Shown here: piece by piece, positions 1 to 53,007 of the stretch | Position numbering within the stretch: position 1 is the stretch's first letter | How the letters are laid out: each line of letters begins with the position of its first letter | Assembly: GCA_028751875.1 (NCBI GenBank) | Contig: CM054155.1 | Coordinates: forward strand, 51,060,562 to 51,124,561 | DNA: 64,000 nucleotides | Direction of reading: 5' to 3' | Source of the DNA: Rapana venosa | Lineage: Eukaryota > Mollusca > Gastropoda > Neogastropoda > Muricidae | Position numbers and translations under genes: made by a program | The notes under the pieces: generated by a model | Told to the model about the DNA's origin: nothing | What the model saw: only the letters and a program-made list of their open reading frames with translations | Databases searched by the model: none

Positions 1-261
1 GTAACCCTTTATGCCTCTTCCTCCCAATGTTTGCCCTTCGACCCCCCCCCCCCCCCCCCCCACTCCACTGCTTCCCAAGGCCAGAGTTTTTACTGTTATA
101 TTTTTAATCCTTTGCCAGTGCTCAGAATACTATATCAATTATGGAGAACATTTGAGGAGTTGGATAACCAAGATTTGATGGTAGATGAGTCTTTGGGATA
201 ATCAACTGGTCAATACGGAGTCTTTTAGGGTCTAGGAAATAGATGGGCTACTTATGTGGGT

Positions 262-700
262 TTTTAGTTTTTTTTATTTTCCCTCCTCGTCTAGAAATTC
301 CGAGGTTCACCACTAGAGATTTTGCGTACGCGACCAATTTTGCCCACCATGAAGGTAGCCGCATTCCGACTTCGGGGATGTCTAAACACGACACCAGTGT
401 GCATACGTTTAAATTTGTCACCCGTTCCCACCGGCACACAATGGCTTACTCTTCCAAATGGCAGAACAGGTTCTCGCGTGTGTGCAAGATGTTCTGTGTG
501 TGCATTCACACACGGGATCTCGGTTTATAGCCTCATCTGAAGGACTTTTGAGGGGAGTGTAGTCGGCACTGACGTTGACTCCAGAGGGGGAAACTCCCCT
601 TGAACGGGTGTTTGGGTGGTAGCTGAAATTCGGGATGTGTGCCGGGCCGTCAGACCCCGAGCACAACGCTCTAACCACCAGGCTACCCCTGTCCCCCGAT
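262..700 (-). mobile_element. SINE family A, near full length, with shared 3' module
   Basis: Read on the minus strand, the tRNA-like head (box-A-like tagcctggtggttagagcg) lies near 690. The body with catccgaaggactt and aacaggttttaacg-type words follows, then the shared 3' module ending at the ccgaggttcaccactagaga side near 290. The small open frames here are chance frames. Confidence 0.75.
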
Positions 701-1062
701 TGGCTCCTTATTAAAACTTGCTCTGTGGTCGGCAGAAAGTGACAGACTCGCGTGAAGAAAAAAATCTGTAAACTGGATTTTTTGAGAAAGTTAGTCGGGC
801 CGAAAGAGCACCCCCCCCCCCCCCTCTCCCCACCCACCACCAACCCACCCAACCACTTACACTTTCCTGTGCCTGGCTAACTGCTAACAGTAATGAAAAT
901 ATTACTTAAAGAAAAACGTATGAAGGCTGAAAAGGAAAAATTTGGGGACTCCTTTCTTCAAGAATTTGCATGAATCAAATGGCTGCACATTTGTGCTTGT
1001 AATTTTACAAAAGATCCTGATGGAAAAATTCGGGTTCGTCAAAGGTCGTGGCTGATCGGCCA
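701..1062. other. unique-looking spacer
   Basis: Contains a poly-C run near 811-826 and AT-rich sequence. No gene, RNA or repeat family was recognised. Confidence 0.4.
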
Positions 1063-1507
1063 AACATATAGCACTAGCTGACTACTGCAAATTGAGTCAC
1101 AGAGTTATCCCTACTGCAAATTGAGTCACACAGTTATCCCTATTGCAAATTGAGTCACAGAGTTATCCCTACTGCTAATTGAGTCACAGTTATCCCTACT
1201 GCAAATTGAGTCACAGTTATCCCTACTGCTAATTGAGTCACAGAGTTATCCCTACTGCTAATTGAGTCACAGTTATCCCAACTGCAAATTGAGTCACAGA
1301 GTTATCCCTACTGCTAATTGAGTCACAGAGTTATCCCTACTGCTAATTGAGTCACAGTTATCCCTACTGCAAATTGAGTCACAGTTATCCCTACTGCAAA
1401 TTGAGTCACAGAGTTATCCCTACTGCAAATTGAGTCACAGAGTTATCCCTACTGCTAATTGAGTCACAGAGTTATTCCTACTGCTAATTGAGTCACAGAG
1501 TTATCCC
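1063..1507. repeat. 26-29 bp minisatellite, about 16 copies
   Basis: The unit is ctactgcaaattgagtcaca followed by gagttatcc. Copies alternate between a full form and one lacking gag before ttatcc, and between gcaaatt and gctaatt. Confidence 0.95.
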
Positions 1508-1509
1508 GC

Positions 1510-1892
1510 TGTAGGGAATGACATGCGTGGGGGACCGTTCCCGTGATGATGTGAGCGCGTCGCCACAAGAGCGGCGCCACCCATTATTTTTTTTCTTTTC
1601 CTGTCTCCGACTGTTTTTGTTTCCCCATCAGAGTGACTTTTTTCTACAAAATTTTGCCAGGGACAACTCTCTTGTTGCCATGGGTTCTTTAACGTGCGCT
1701 AAATAATTGTGTATCACACGGGACCTCGGTTTATCGTCTCATCCGAAAGCCTAGCACCCAAACCACCACTCATGGTCTCATGGATGAAGGAAAAGTTTCG
1801 GGCCCAAACGGGGATCAAACCACCGCACACTTCCGACCCGGACTTTTAGCTTTCTAGGTAGGTGCGATACCTCTAGACCACCGTTCCACTGG
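1510..1892 (-). mobile_element. SINE family D
   Basis: Reverse of the plus copy at 46345-46765. It contains aattttgccagggacaactc, catgggttctttaacgtgcg, atcgtctcatccgaaagc and a head with ggtggtctagaggtatcgca on the minus strand. Confidence 0.75.
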
Positions 1893-1984
1893 AGGTGGTA
1901 ATCTGCACACAATTTGTGTTCATTTCAGTGGTTAGTCATATTGTCCATGTTGTGCAGGCGTGGCTAGAACACTGAGTTTTACAA

Positions 1985-2278
1985 GTGGTGAGATTTTGCT
2001 AATGCCACCGTTTTTGGCCCACCATGAAAGTGTCTGCTTTTCCACTTGGGGATGTATTCTGGGTATGTTCGTGTTCCCTAACCCACCGAACGAACGCTGA
2101 CATGAATTACTGGATCTCTAACGTTCGTATTTGATCTTGTGCATGTTTGTGTATATATACGAAGAGAATTAAGGCATTGGCAGGTCTGCATTTGAAGTTG
2201 ACCCGGGAGATCGTAAAAATTCCCACCCTTAAATCACCAGGCGCCGCCGAGATTCGAACCCTCGACTTCATGGGGAGT
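1985..2278 (-). mobile_element. SINE family B
   Basis: Contains the minus-strand words of family B: head with cgagggttcgaatctcggcg (B-box-like), middle with cttcaaatgcagacctgcca, and the end in the 3' module region (cccaccatgaaagtgtctgc on the plus strand). Confidence 0.7.
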
Positions 2279-2599
2279 TATATTTAACTAGAGCCTTGCA
2301 AAAAGAAGGCAGAAATAAGAACGAAACACATGCCTCATCGCAAAAGGTTTTATACACGCTCACGTGCATGCACGCCCGACACACTTGTACGCACATACGC
2401 AAACATGACGCTCATGCAGACTTACAAGCATGCACATAAAGCTCGCACACTCCCGCTCGCGCACACGCACTTGCGCACACTGAAAGGAATTAGAAATGAG
2501 ACGCAATAAAACCCCAGTAGAACATATAGTGCTAATCATCAACTAAATTCAAATGCTGATCATAACTAACAGAAAGCTTGATGCTCACAGGAAAGCATC

Positions 2600-2778
2600 C
2601 GAAAGAGGACACACACCATCTTCAGCCTGTCCACACAAGAACAGAAGGCCACCCTGCGCATCAACGGACAGACGGACCTTGCTTCATGACCCCACCGACC
2701 TTGGGGTGACCTTGGACTGGCGGGATGACTTGGCGAGAAGACCACAGGCCCAGAAGGCAGAGGACGACTTCCCCTCGT
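2600..2778 (+). pseudogene. LINE RT 3' fragment (Jockey/CR1-like), frameshifted
   Basis: Read in two frames the plus strand gives TIFSLSTQEQKATLRINGQT and, after a shift and a stop, DLGVTLDWRDD..AQKAED. These match the segment behind the RT palm in molluscan pol-like LINE proteins (FSLSTKEQKA..LNG..PTYLGVTxDxR). It is a dead fragment with no catalytic motif. The assignment rests on remembered family patterns. Confidence 0.55.
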
Positions 2779-2910
2779 GAGAGACAGACGTCCTGCAGCT
2801 GTGGATGCAGTTAGCCAGCTGCAGTGACGTGCCACTTCAACAACGAGAGACAGACGTCCTGCAGCTGTGGATGCAGTTAGCCAGCTGCAGTGACGTGCCA
2901 CTTCAACAAC
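2779..2910. repeat. perfect 66-bp tandem duplication
   Basis: 2779-2844 and 2845-2910 both start gagagacagacgtcctgcag and end gtgccacttcaacaac. No differences were seen, so it is recent. Confidence 0.95.
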
Positions 2911-3004
2911 TATCTCATGGTGAGTAGGATCCAGGTTTGGTAGATAGTGGGATATCTGGTATAGCGTTTGAATAGGTCCGGTTCAAACGCTTTTTGCTGA
3001 TTTT

Positions 3005-3357
3005 GCCATCCTCATAGAACTCCAAGATTCACCAATGGTGAGTTTGTTGTGTGTATACCGCCCTTTGTCCACCATTAAAGTAGCCGCATTCCGACTTCGG
3101 GGAGGATGTATAAACACACCACTGTGCATGCGTTTTCCTTTTAAATGTCATCTGTCGATACCGGTACGTTATGGTCTACTCATCCAATGTTAAACGGGTT
3201 TTTTTTAAAGTGTGCTGAAGACGTTTCGCGTGCGTTAGTACCTGGAACCTCGGTTCATAGCCTCATCCCAAGGACTTTCAGGGGAGTGGAGTAGGTACTG
3301 CTGTTATCTCCAGGGGGAGGAACTGCTGTTATCTCCAGGGGGAGGAAATCCCCTCAT
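3005..3357 (-). mobile_element. SINE family A copy, head missing, small internal duplication
   Basis: The shared 3' module starts near 3010 and the body runs to the ctccagggggaggaa words. The words ctgttatctccagggggagg are duplicated in tandem at about 3301-3345. Confidence 0.65.
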
Positions 3358-3750
3358 TTATCTACTTATTTATCTATTCTTTTATATCGAGAATAATGGA
3401 ATAAGCACTCATGTGCTTTTTTACATCTAGTCCCCGTGTGTATGCAGTCTTGTCAATTTTGTCATCTGTTTCCACCGGCACACAATGACCTACTCTTCCG
3501 AAAAGCGGAACAGATTTAACGTGTGCGCAAGATGTTCTGCGTGCGTTCGAACACGGGGCCTCGGTTTATAGTCTCATCTGAAGGACTTTGACATTCAGTT
3601 CGATTTTTTGTCAAACTGGGAAGAAAGGGCGAGGCTGGGAATCGAACCCACAACCTCACGGTTGACTTGTTGGCAGGCGGTGTCTGGGTAGTGGCTCAAA
3701 CCGGCGCGTGAGCTTAATGCTTTAACCACTAGGCTCCCCATCCCCCCATT
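3358..3750 (-). mobile_element. mosaic SINE: A1 tail + family C middle + family A head
   Basis: It starts with the alternative tail (ttatttatctattcttttat, gcactcatgtgcttttttac), passes into family C words (gttcgattttttgtcaaact, ctgggaatcgaacccacaac) and ends with the family A head (ctttaaccactaggctcccc). Confidence 0.7.
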
Positions 3751-3939
3751 TCAACTTGGCTGAATCAGGTGATACTGTGGTGCAGTCATTCACTAGTCAT
3801 TCAAGTCAAGTCAAAAGCACTTTAATCATCCCATGAAGGGCATTACAATGCTGACAGGCAGACTGATACATAATCCTCAAAGACCCAAGAAAGCTACATT
3901 GGTTAAAACATTCCAAGATAACTTCAAATAAAAATGTCA

Positions 3940-3978
<39 letters not shown>

Positions 3979-3992
3979 TCACTCACTCACTG
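3940..3992. repeat. (CA)n then (CACT)n microsatellite
   Basis: About 18 CA units are followed by about five actc units, directly before a family B SINE head. Confidence 0.95.
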
Positions 3993-4362
3993 AGGCTATC
4001 CCGTCCCCCACTGAGTGGTTAAGACCGTTCGACTTCAATCCCGTGGGTCCATGAAGTCGTGGGTTCGAATCTCGGGGGCGTCTGGTGAATTAAGAATGGG
4101 GATTTTTACAATCGCTCAGGTCAAATTCAAGTGCAGACCTGCCACTGCTTTAATTCTGCAAGTGTAGATACACATGCAGAAAATCAAATATGCACGTTAA
4201 AGATCCCGTAACTCATGTCAGCGTTCGTTGGGTTACAGAAACATGAACATACCCAGCATGCATCCCCGAAGTCGGAATGCGGCTATATACACGGTGGGTG
4301 AAAACTGTCCCATAAGCAAAATCTCGCCATTGGTGAACCTCGGAGCTCTAGCCGAGGAATGA
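3993..4362 (+). mobile_element. SINE family B, full length
   Basis: The head has ccactgagtggttaagaccg (A-box-like) and gtcgtgggttcgaatctcgg (B box GGTTCGAATCT). The middle has ggtcaaattcaagtgcagac and gatcaaatatgcacgttaaa-like words. The 3' module is catccccgaagtcggaatgc to aacctcggagctctagccga. Confidence 0.8.
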
Positions 4363-4378
4363 AAAGCAGAAAGAAAAA

Positions 4379-4570
4379 GCAGTGCAGTGACTGATGCTGC
4401 TGACAGAAAAAGCAGTGTGGTGACTGATGCTGCTGACAGAAAAAGCAGTGCAGTGACTGATGCTGCTGACAGAAAAAGCAGTGTGGTGACTGATGCTGCT
4501 GACAGAAAAAGCAGTGTGGTGACTGATGCTGCTGACAGAAAAAGCAGTGCGGTGACTGATGCTGCTGACC
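4379..4570. repeat. 30-bp minisatellite, six copies
   Basis: The unit gtgactgatgctgctgacag plus aaaaagcagt is in frame and so reads (VTDAADRKSS)n. This is a consequence of a 30-bp period, not evidence of a gene. Confidence 0.95.
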
Positions 4571-4649
4571 ATTGTCCTGTGTCTGTTGTGGCAGGAGGAG
4601 CAGGACACCACAGCATCCAACTCGAACAGTCTTAGGTCCAATTCCACCC

Positions 4650-4675
4650 CAATTCTCTCTCTCTCCCTCTCTCTT

Positions 4676-4706
<31 letters not shown>

Positions 4707-4798
4707 CTCTTATATATCCCTAAGGGCGGGGACTGATTGTAAAAAAGCACATGGGTGCTTATTCATTATCCTCGAAATAAAAGAATTTGTTATTGTCC
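4650..4798 (+). mobile_element. (CT)n/(CTTT)n tract and A1-type SINE tail
   Basis: A pyrimidine microsatellite at 4650-4710 is followed by ggactgattgtaaaaaagca, the A1 tail with gcttattcattatcctcgaa and ataaaagaat. Confidence 0.7.
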
Positions 4799-4923
4799 AC
4801 TCGAGGACGCCGCCATCGCCCAAGACATCGCATCGCCGTCGCCGCAGAGGACGCCGCCATCGTCGACAATATCCCCAGCACATTCTGCTGCAGAAGATTT
4901 TGTGGAGCAGCTTGGGGGAAAAA

Positions 4924-5618
4924 ACTGTGACATCAAGCATTTCACAGAACTGTGACATCAAGCATTTCACAGAACTGTGACATTTCACAAGCATTTCACA
5001 AAACTGTGACATCAAGCATTTCACAAAACTGTGACATCAAACATTTCACAGAACTGTGACATCCAGCATTTCACAGAACTGTGACATCCAGCATTTCACA
5101 AAACTGTGACATCAAACATTTCACAAAACTGTGACATCAAGCATTTCACAGAACTGTGACATCCAGCATTTCACAGAACTGTGACATCCAGCATTTCACA
5201 GAACTGTGACATCAAACATTTCACAGAACTGTGACATCCAGCATTTCACAGAACTGTGACATCCAGCATTTCACAGAACTGTGACATCCAGCATTTCACA
5301 GAACTGTGACATCAAACATTTCACAGAACTGTGACATCAAACATTTCACAGAACTGTGACATCCAGCATTTCACAGAACTGTGACATCCAGCATTTCACA
5401 GAACTGTGACATCCAGCATTTCACAGAACTGTGACATCCAGCATTTCACAGAACTGTGACATCCAGCATTTCACAGAACTGTGACATCCAGCATTTCACA
5501 GAACTGTGACATCCAGCATTTCACAGAACTGTGACATCAAACATTTCACAGAACTATGACATCAAACATTTCACAGAACTGTGACATCAAACATTTCACA
5601 GAACTGTGACATCAAACT
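4924..5618. repeat. 25-bp minisatellite, about 27 copies
   Basis: The unit is gaactgtgacatccagcatt plus tcaca, with variants catcaag/catcaaa/catccag. The two flanks (4885-4925 and 5690-5716) resemble each other (gaagattttgtggagcagct and caagatttcgtggagcagct), so the array arose inside a LINE 3' region. Confidence 0.95.
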
Positions 5619-5677
5619 TTTCGCCGCCATGGAGGAGGAAATGGCTGTCATGGAGAACACCCCCAGAACAGTCTAGT

Positions 5678-5890
5678 TTAGGACTGCCAAGATTTCGTGG
5701 AGCAGCTAGGGGGAAGAACTGACGTCAAACATGTCACCCTCAAACATCTGCAACATGACCTCCCACCTCCCCTATCCTGTATTCCCCTGGACAGTGGGGA
5801 CACCAGTGAAGATTTTGCAACCAGCTTCCTCCACTCCCTACGGTCCTCTGCTTTCCGCAGCAGCAGTTCGTTCATAGTGATGATTTTATG
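5678..5890 (-). pseudogene. RTE-like LINE C-terminal fragment
   Basis: The minus frame reads ..MNELLLRKAEDRREWRKLV then AKSSLVSPLSRGIQD. The pattern (LxRxxxDRxxWR..xxSSxVSP) matches the C-end of the RTE-like elements at 36.0 and 41.8 kb in this window. It is 5' truncated and lacks RT motifs. Confidence 0.65.
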
Positions 5891-5899
5891 TTTTAAAAG

Positions 5900-6780
5900 A
5901 AAAATTGGTCTATTACTGAATAGTAAAGCACCCCCCCACCCCACCCCCCACTCAAAAAACAAACAAACCGTGGTTAAAAAAAAATTTAAAAGGAAAAAGA
6001 TTAAAGATTTATGTACCAAAAAAGGTGAAAAAATGTTTTACAAAATGAAAGAAAAAAATGGAGAAAAAATGAACCCCTCCCCCACCACCCCAAAAAAAGC
6101 AACAACAAAAAAGCCAGGGAAGAATAAAAGAGAAGAAAAAGTTGGTACAAAATGCAACCCCCAAAATGGTGCTTTACCATGTGCAATGCTGGTGGTGATG
6201 ATGTGAAGTGTTGCTGCCCAGCATGACTTGGTTTGCATGACCAGTGTGGAGGGAGAAGAGGGGTGGGGGGGCAGGAGGTGGCCTGAGGTGTTGGTAGCTT
6301 AGATTAGTTTGGGGGCAGGTGAGGGGGGGGGTAGACAAGAGCGTGTGTGTGTGTTGTGTGTGTGTGTGTGGATGGGTGTGGGGGGGGGGGGGGGGGATGT
6401 TGTGTGAGTGTGTGTTTGTGTATCACTGTATGTTTGTGAGTGTGTGTAGTGGTGGTGGCGGTAGTAGTAGAAGTAGTAGTAGTAGATGTGAGGTCGTCTA
6501 AAATGTTAAGTCTTTACACGTAAAATACTTAGACGAAAGGAGAAAGGCAGACCTGTGCGTGTGTGAGTGTGTGTGTGTGTGAGAGAGGTGGTAGTGAGGA
6601 GGGGACATAGGCTTTGGTAGGAGAGGTTATTCTGGGAAAAGGTGTTAGGAGGGGTTAGGATTCAAGTTAGAAGGGATAGAAAAGAGGGCGACTAATAGTG
6701 ACAGATCTTTCTCACTTGGTGAGTTTTTGGCTGTAGTCTTTCCAAAAAATTTACATGGGTTATTTTGGGTTTAGCCTTTC
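5900..6780. other. low-complexity stretch
   Basis: A-rich sequence with C runs (5930-6130), then G-rich/(GT)n sequence (6240-6600) with a G run near 6380-6396. The open frame at 5697-6206 is Lys-rich chance coding. No gene was recognised. Confidence 0.6.
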
Positions 6781-6784
6781 TTTT

Positions 6785-7065
6785 TTTAAAGGATTTAAGC
6801 AGTAAGGTTCTGGGTTCGATTCCCAGCCTTGCACTGTTTTCCCAGTTTGATGGGAAAATCGAAATAGATGTAAAAAAAAAACCCCACGACAGTTGCACAT
6901 CGGAAAGAGCAGGGAGGTACCTCCCGACTGTGGTGGCAAAACTGGCAGGTTGAATTCTCGACCACATCCCACACAGCTGGGATAGGGCTACCTACACGGT
7001 GGGGTAGCACAGGCCAAAGTCTGGTCAGGAGTCAACTGGGGAGCTCTAGCCGTGGAAGGAAAGCA
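6785..7065 (+). mobile_element. SINE family C, head damaged
   Basis: Contains agtaaggttctgggttcgat (B-box-like), cccagcctt, cagtttgatgggaaaatcga and the 3' end near gggagctctagccgtggaag. Confidence 0.65.
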
Positions 7066-7129
7066 CTTGGCATTTTGTCATCCATTCCCACCAGCACACA
7101 ATGGCCTACTCTTCCTAAAAGTGGAACAG

Positions 7130-7485
7130 GTTTTAATGTGTGCATGTGTGAGTGCGCATGTGTGCCTGCGTGCATGTAAATGTATTTCACACTTTGTGCA
7201 TGTGTGTGTGCGCGTACGTGTGTGTGTGTGCGTGTACGTGTGTGTTGTGTGTGTGTGTGTTGTGTGTGTGTGTGTGTGTTGTGTGTGTGTGTGTGTTGTG
7301 TGTGTGTGTGCAAGCTCTATGCTCATGACAAGGTCAAAGGAGGGTCATAAACATATAATTTTATCACATCAGCACTGAAACAAAACTTGACTGTAAAACA
7401 CACAACACACACACATGTGCATGTGCACTAGCACACACATATGCACGCACACACATGCACATGCACGCACACACACACGCGCACA
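7130..7485. repeat. (GT)n tract followed by (CA)n tract
   Basis: GT-rich from 7130 to 7315, then 70 bp of spacer, then CA-rich from 7395 to 7485. The two tracts are complementary and could form an inverted-repeat hairpin. Confidence 0.85.
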
Positions 7486-7539
7486 AAGTATACACTCTTC
7501 AGGTGTAACACAAAAGAATGATAGAAAATGAAACAAACC

Positions 7540-9214
7540 ACGAACTTGTTCACAATAAATAAAATTCATTTAATGACTGGAATCCTTTGTTTTTGTATAA
7601 TCATCAATAACCAAGATTCACCATCAAAAGTTTTTCTTTTTTTTAAAAAAAGAAAATCATCTGCCACTACCAATGTGACATTTCAATTTAACACCACATG
7701 ATTTTTCTGCTTTAATCACTTAAAACATCATTTCTGATTGTTTACAGAAAAGTGAAGTTTTGGTCACTTCACTTCACTTCACACACACACACATACAGTT
7801 AAAAAATACACCCATGATATGTTTAGCACATCACTGCAAAGCAGCATATTTGAAACATCTGAAGACAATCAGCCTCAATCTTTAACTTACTCCATACTTC
7901 AATCCTCTGAATATTCAGCGTTTGTAAGGGTTTTCAACACACAAAAATTAACAACTATCCCAGACACAATCCTGAACTTAGGGCAGAAGAATAATAATAT
8001 ACTGAAAAAACAAACTGCAAAATTTCAAACTTGTTGCTACTAAGGTTTATATTTTATAAAGAGGAGAGAAAAAATGTATTTGTTCACATTGACGCAATTG
8101 TGGTTGGAAAATAGCCCTCAAACTGAAACATCATTGGCGAAACAAGAAAAGTCAAAGTTCAGAGGTTACTCTATGATAATGGACCTCATGATGGCTATAC
8201 TCGATTATTTCTACTCACAATGGCACAAGCAGGAAAGATTTTTAAAGGCAGAATCCGTGATCACGGTTGTCAGCAAGAAACGGTTTCGTGAGCAACATCC
8301 ACGATCATGGATGTTAGCAGGCAGTGAGTTAAGGCACTAAGAAATAACAAGGCCAAAGGTGTCGCTTGTATTATCCTTTTCATACTTCAATCACATGGAC
8401 TGCCTGTATAACAAACGCCAAAGTTATCGCTAGCATCATCACTTTCATACTTCAATGATATGGATTGCCTGTATAACAAAGGCCAAAGGTGTCGCTTGCA
8501 TCATTTTCATACTTCAATCATATCGACCGCCTGTATAACAGGGCCAAAAGGATTGCTTGCATCAACATTTTTGTACTTCAACCATATCAACTGCCTGTAT
8601 GACAAAGGTATTGCTCGCATTATTTTCATACTTCAATCATATGGATTGCCTTTATAAGAAAGGCCAAAGGTGTCACCTGTATCATCACTTTCATACTTCA
8701 ATCATATCAACCGCCTGTACAACCGGGAAAAAGGTATTGCTTGCATCAGCATTTTCATACCTCAATCATATCGACTGTGAATATAACAAAGGCCAAAGTT
8801 ATTGCCTGAACCATCACTTTTATACTTCATATCAACTCTGTATGACAAAGGTATTGCTTGCATCATCATTTTTATACTTCAATCACACCGACTGCCTACA
8901 CCGACTTCAATCACATCGACTACCTGTATAACAGAGGCCAAAGGTGTCACTTGTATCATTTTCATACTTCAATTCTAGACTGCCAATATAACAAAGGGCC
9001 AAAGTTATCGCCTGAACCATCACTTTTACACTTCAATCATATCAACTGCCTGTATGACAAAGGTACTGCTTGCATCATCATTTTCATACTTCAATCACAG
9101 TGACTGCCTACACTGTCTGCTTATATCAGTAACTCCGATACTCCCAATCCCATCAAACCACCGGAAAGACAGTAATTGTGACTACACCTAAGGATGGCCA
9201 GCACACATACGTCA
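7540..9214 (-). other. 3' flank / probable 3' UTR side of the ABCC4-like gene
   Basis: Directly behind the stop codon lies about 100 bp of unique sequence, then a degenerate 60-65 bp tandem array (8345-9110), then unique AT-rich sequence. No canonical AATAAA was found on the minus strand near the stop. An ATTAAA at 7574-7569 is the nearest common variant I see, which would imply a long 3' UTR. Open frames at 7819-8340 resemble no family known to me. Confidence 0.35.
8345..9110. repeat. degenerate ~60-65 bp minisatellite behind the stop codon
   Basis: About 11-12 imperfect copies of a unit containing catacttcaatcatat, gactgcctgtataacaaagg and ccaaaggtgtcgcttgcatc. Units differ in length, and the chained plus-strand frames (8460-9103) are by-products. 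Confidence 0.85.
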
Positions 9215-51332
<42,118 letters not shown>

Positions 51333-51499
51333 CTGAAAAACCAGGCAACTTTTTGTGTTCCCTCTCTCTCTTTGCGTGATACCGCGTCTGCTTCTTGCTT
51401 TTTTTGGTTGTTGTTTTTTTCTTTTTTTTTTGGTTTGTTTGTGGTTTTTTGTTGTTTTTTTGGGGGGTTGTTTGTTTTGTTGTGGGGTTTTTTTGGGGG

Positions 51500-52035
51500 A
51501 AGGGGGGTTACTGTGATAATTACCGTTTCATTTTTTTTTATTAACTTTTATAATTATGATTCATTTTGCTTATATCTGTGATAATTACCGATTCATTTTT
51601 CTTTCTTTTTTTACTTTGATAATTATGATTCATTTTGCTTATATCTGTGATAATTACCGATTCATTTTTCTTTCTTTTTTTACTTTGATAATTATGATTC
51701 ATTTTGCTTATATCTGTGATAATTACTGATTCATTTTGCTTGCTTTTTTTCTCTTTTTTTTTAAACTTTGATAGTTACAATTCATTTTGCTTACATCTGT
51801 GTTTGTTCACGTGGTTGTTTTGTTTTGTTTTTATTCCAAGGTTTGGATGGAAAGAAAAGTCTTGTCATGATTTTTGCTGCGATAACTATCATGATTCATT
51901 TTGCTTACATATGTCTCTGTTTACATGTTTTGATTTGGGTTTTTTAGGGTTGGATTTTTAAAAAGTCTTGTAGTTATTTTTAACTGTGATAATTATCATG
52001 ATTCATTTTTTTTGCTTACATCTATGTCTGTTTAT
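51500..52035. repeat. ~70-bp tandem repeat upstream of exon 1
   Basis: tctgtgataattaccgattc and ttgataattatgattcattt recur about three times almost perfectly (51565-51730), then degrade to 52035. Confidence 0.88.
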
Positions 52036-52077
52036 GTGTTTACTTTTTCCCCAAAGAGCCGGATGAAAAAGAAAATG

Positions 52078-52335
52078 AGGCCCAGCACAACCAACTTCAG
52101 CATGGGAGAGAACAGTTCTAAGTCTTTCTTGGGGGGAAAAAGGCAGAAAAATGGACCAAGAAGGCAGAAAATAGACAAGGAGGTGGTGACAGGGAGAAAA
52201 GAAACAAAGCAGAAACAAAGACAGGGAGAAAAAAAACCAGCAGGAATGCCTAGCACAGAATTTCCAGAAGGTTGGGGATGCTGTTTATACTGACAGGTCC
52301 CTGGCATCCCAGCAGGAGAAGGCAGGACAATGAAC
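52078..52335 (+). repeat. dispersed repeat family H
   Basis: cccagcacaaccaacttcag, aaatggaccaagaaggcaga, gaggtggtgacagggagaaa, cagaatttccagaaggttgg and tactgacaggtccctggcat. Confidence 0.75.
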
Positions 52336-52339
52336 GGGA

Positions 52340-52665
52340 AAAGCTGGTACCAATCAAGACAGAGATACTCAAGAAAGATATATTCAAGACAGAGATATTC
52401 AAGAAGAGATAATCCAAAAAAGAGATCATCAAGAAAGATATTCAAGACAGAGATAATCACGAAAGAGATAATCACGACAGAGATATTCAAGAAAGAGAAA
52501 ATCAAGAAGAGCTCAGATAATCAAGACAGAGATGATCAAGTAAAAGATTAAGAAAGATATAACACAAAAGAGCTGAGATAATCAAGAAAGATAATTAAGC
52601 CAGAGATCAAATAACCAAGAAAGAGATCAGATAATCAAGAAAAAGATAACCAAGAAAGATTTTTT
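52340..52665. repeat. ~18-26 bp degenerate array
   Basis: Units of attcaagacagagatattca and gataatcaagaaagaga, about 15 copies. Confidence 0.85.
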
Positions 52666-52719
52666 TTTTTTAAACAGAAGCAAAGAGAACAATAAAAATG
52701 ATGACAGATTAGTTATATA

Positions 52720-52854
52720 CAGAAGGGTATATAGCCTAGTAGTTTGAGCGTTGTGCTCACAGTTTAATAGCCTGGGTTCGAGCCACCCCGAGACACCCGT
52801 TCAAAGGGATTTTTCCCTACGAGTTAAAATCAGTGCAGACTTTACCCTCCTTCG

Positions 52855-52885
<31 letters not shown>

Positions 52886-52915
52886 AGATCCTTTGGATGA
52901 TAATAATAATAATGT
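52720..52915 (+). mobile_element. SINE family A, 3' truncated
   Basis: gtatatagcctagtagtttg; agcctgggttcgagccaccc; ttaaaatcagtgcagacttt; then a C run (52855-52875) and (aat)n. Confidence 0.7.
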
Positions 52916-53007
52916 ATGGAATTTATATAGCGTTTTGAATCTTGTAAAGCAACAAATCAAAGAGCTCAGATGACATGATTTTTTTTTTTTTAATTGAGGA
53001 CAATGGA

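Noticed and set aside
4387..4635. (VTDAADRKSS)n open frame
   Set aside because: A 30-bp repeat is automatically in frame. It starts inside the repeat and has no domain or conservation evidence.
5697..6206. 169-codon plus-strand frame
   Set aside because: Its first half is the reverse of a LINE C-end and the rest is A-rich Lys/Pro coding.
7819..8340. Two adjacent open frames of 74 and 88 codons as a small gene
   Set aside because: No start context, domain or signal was recognised. AT-rich unique sequence easily gives frames of this size.
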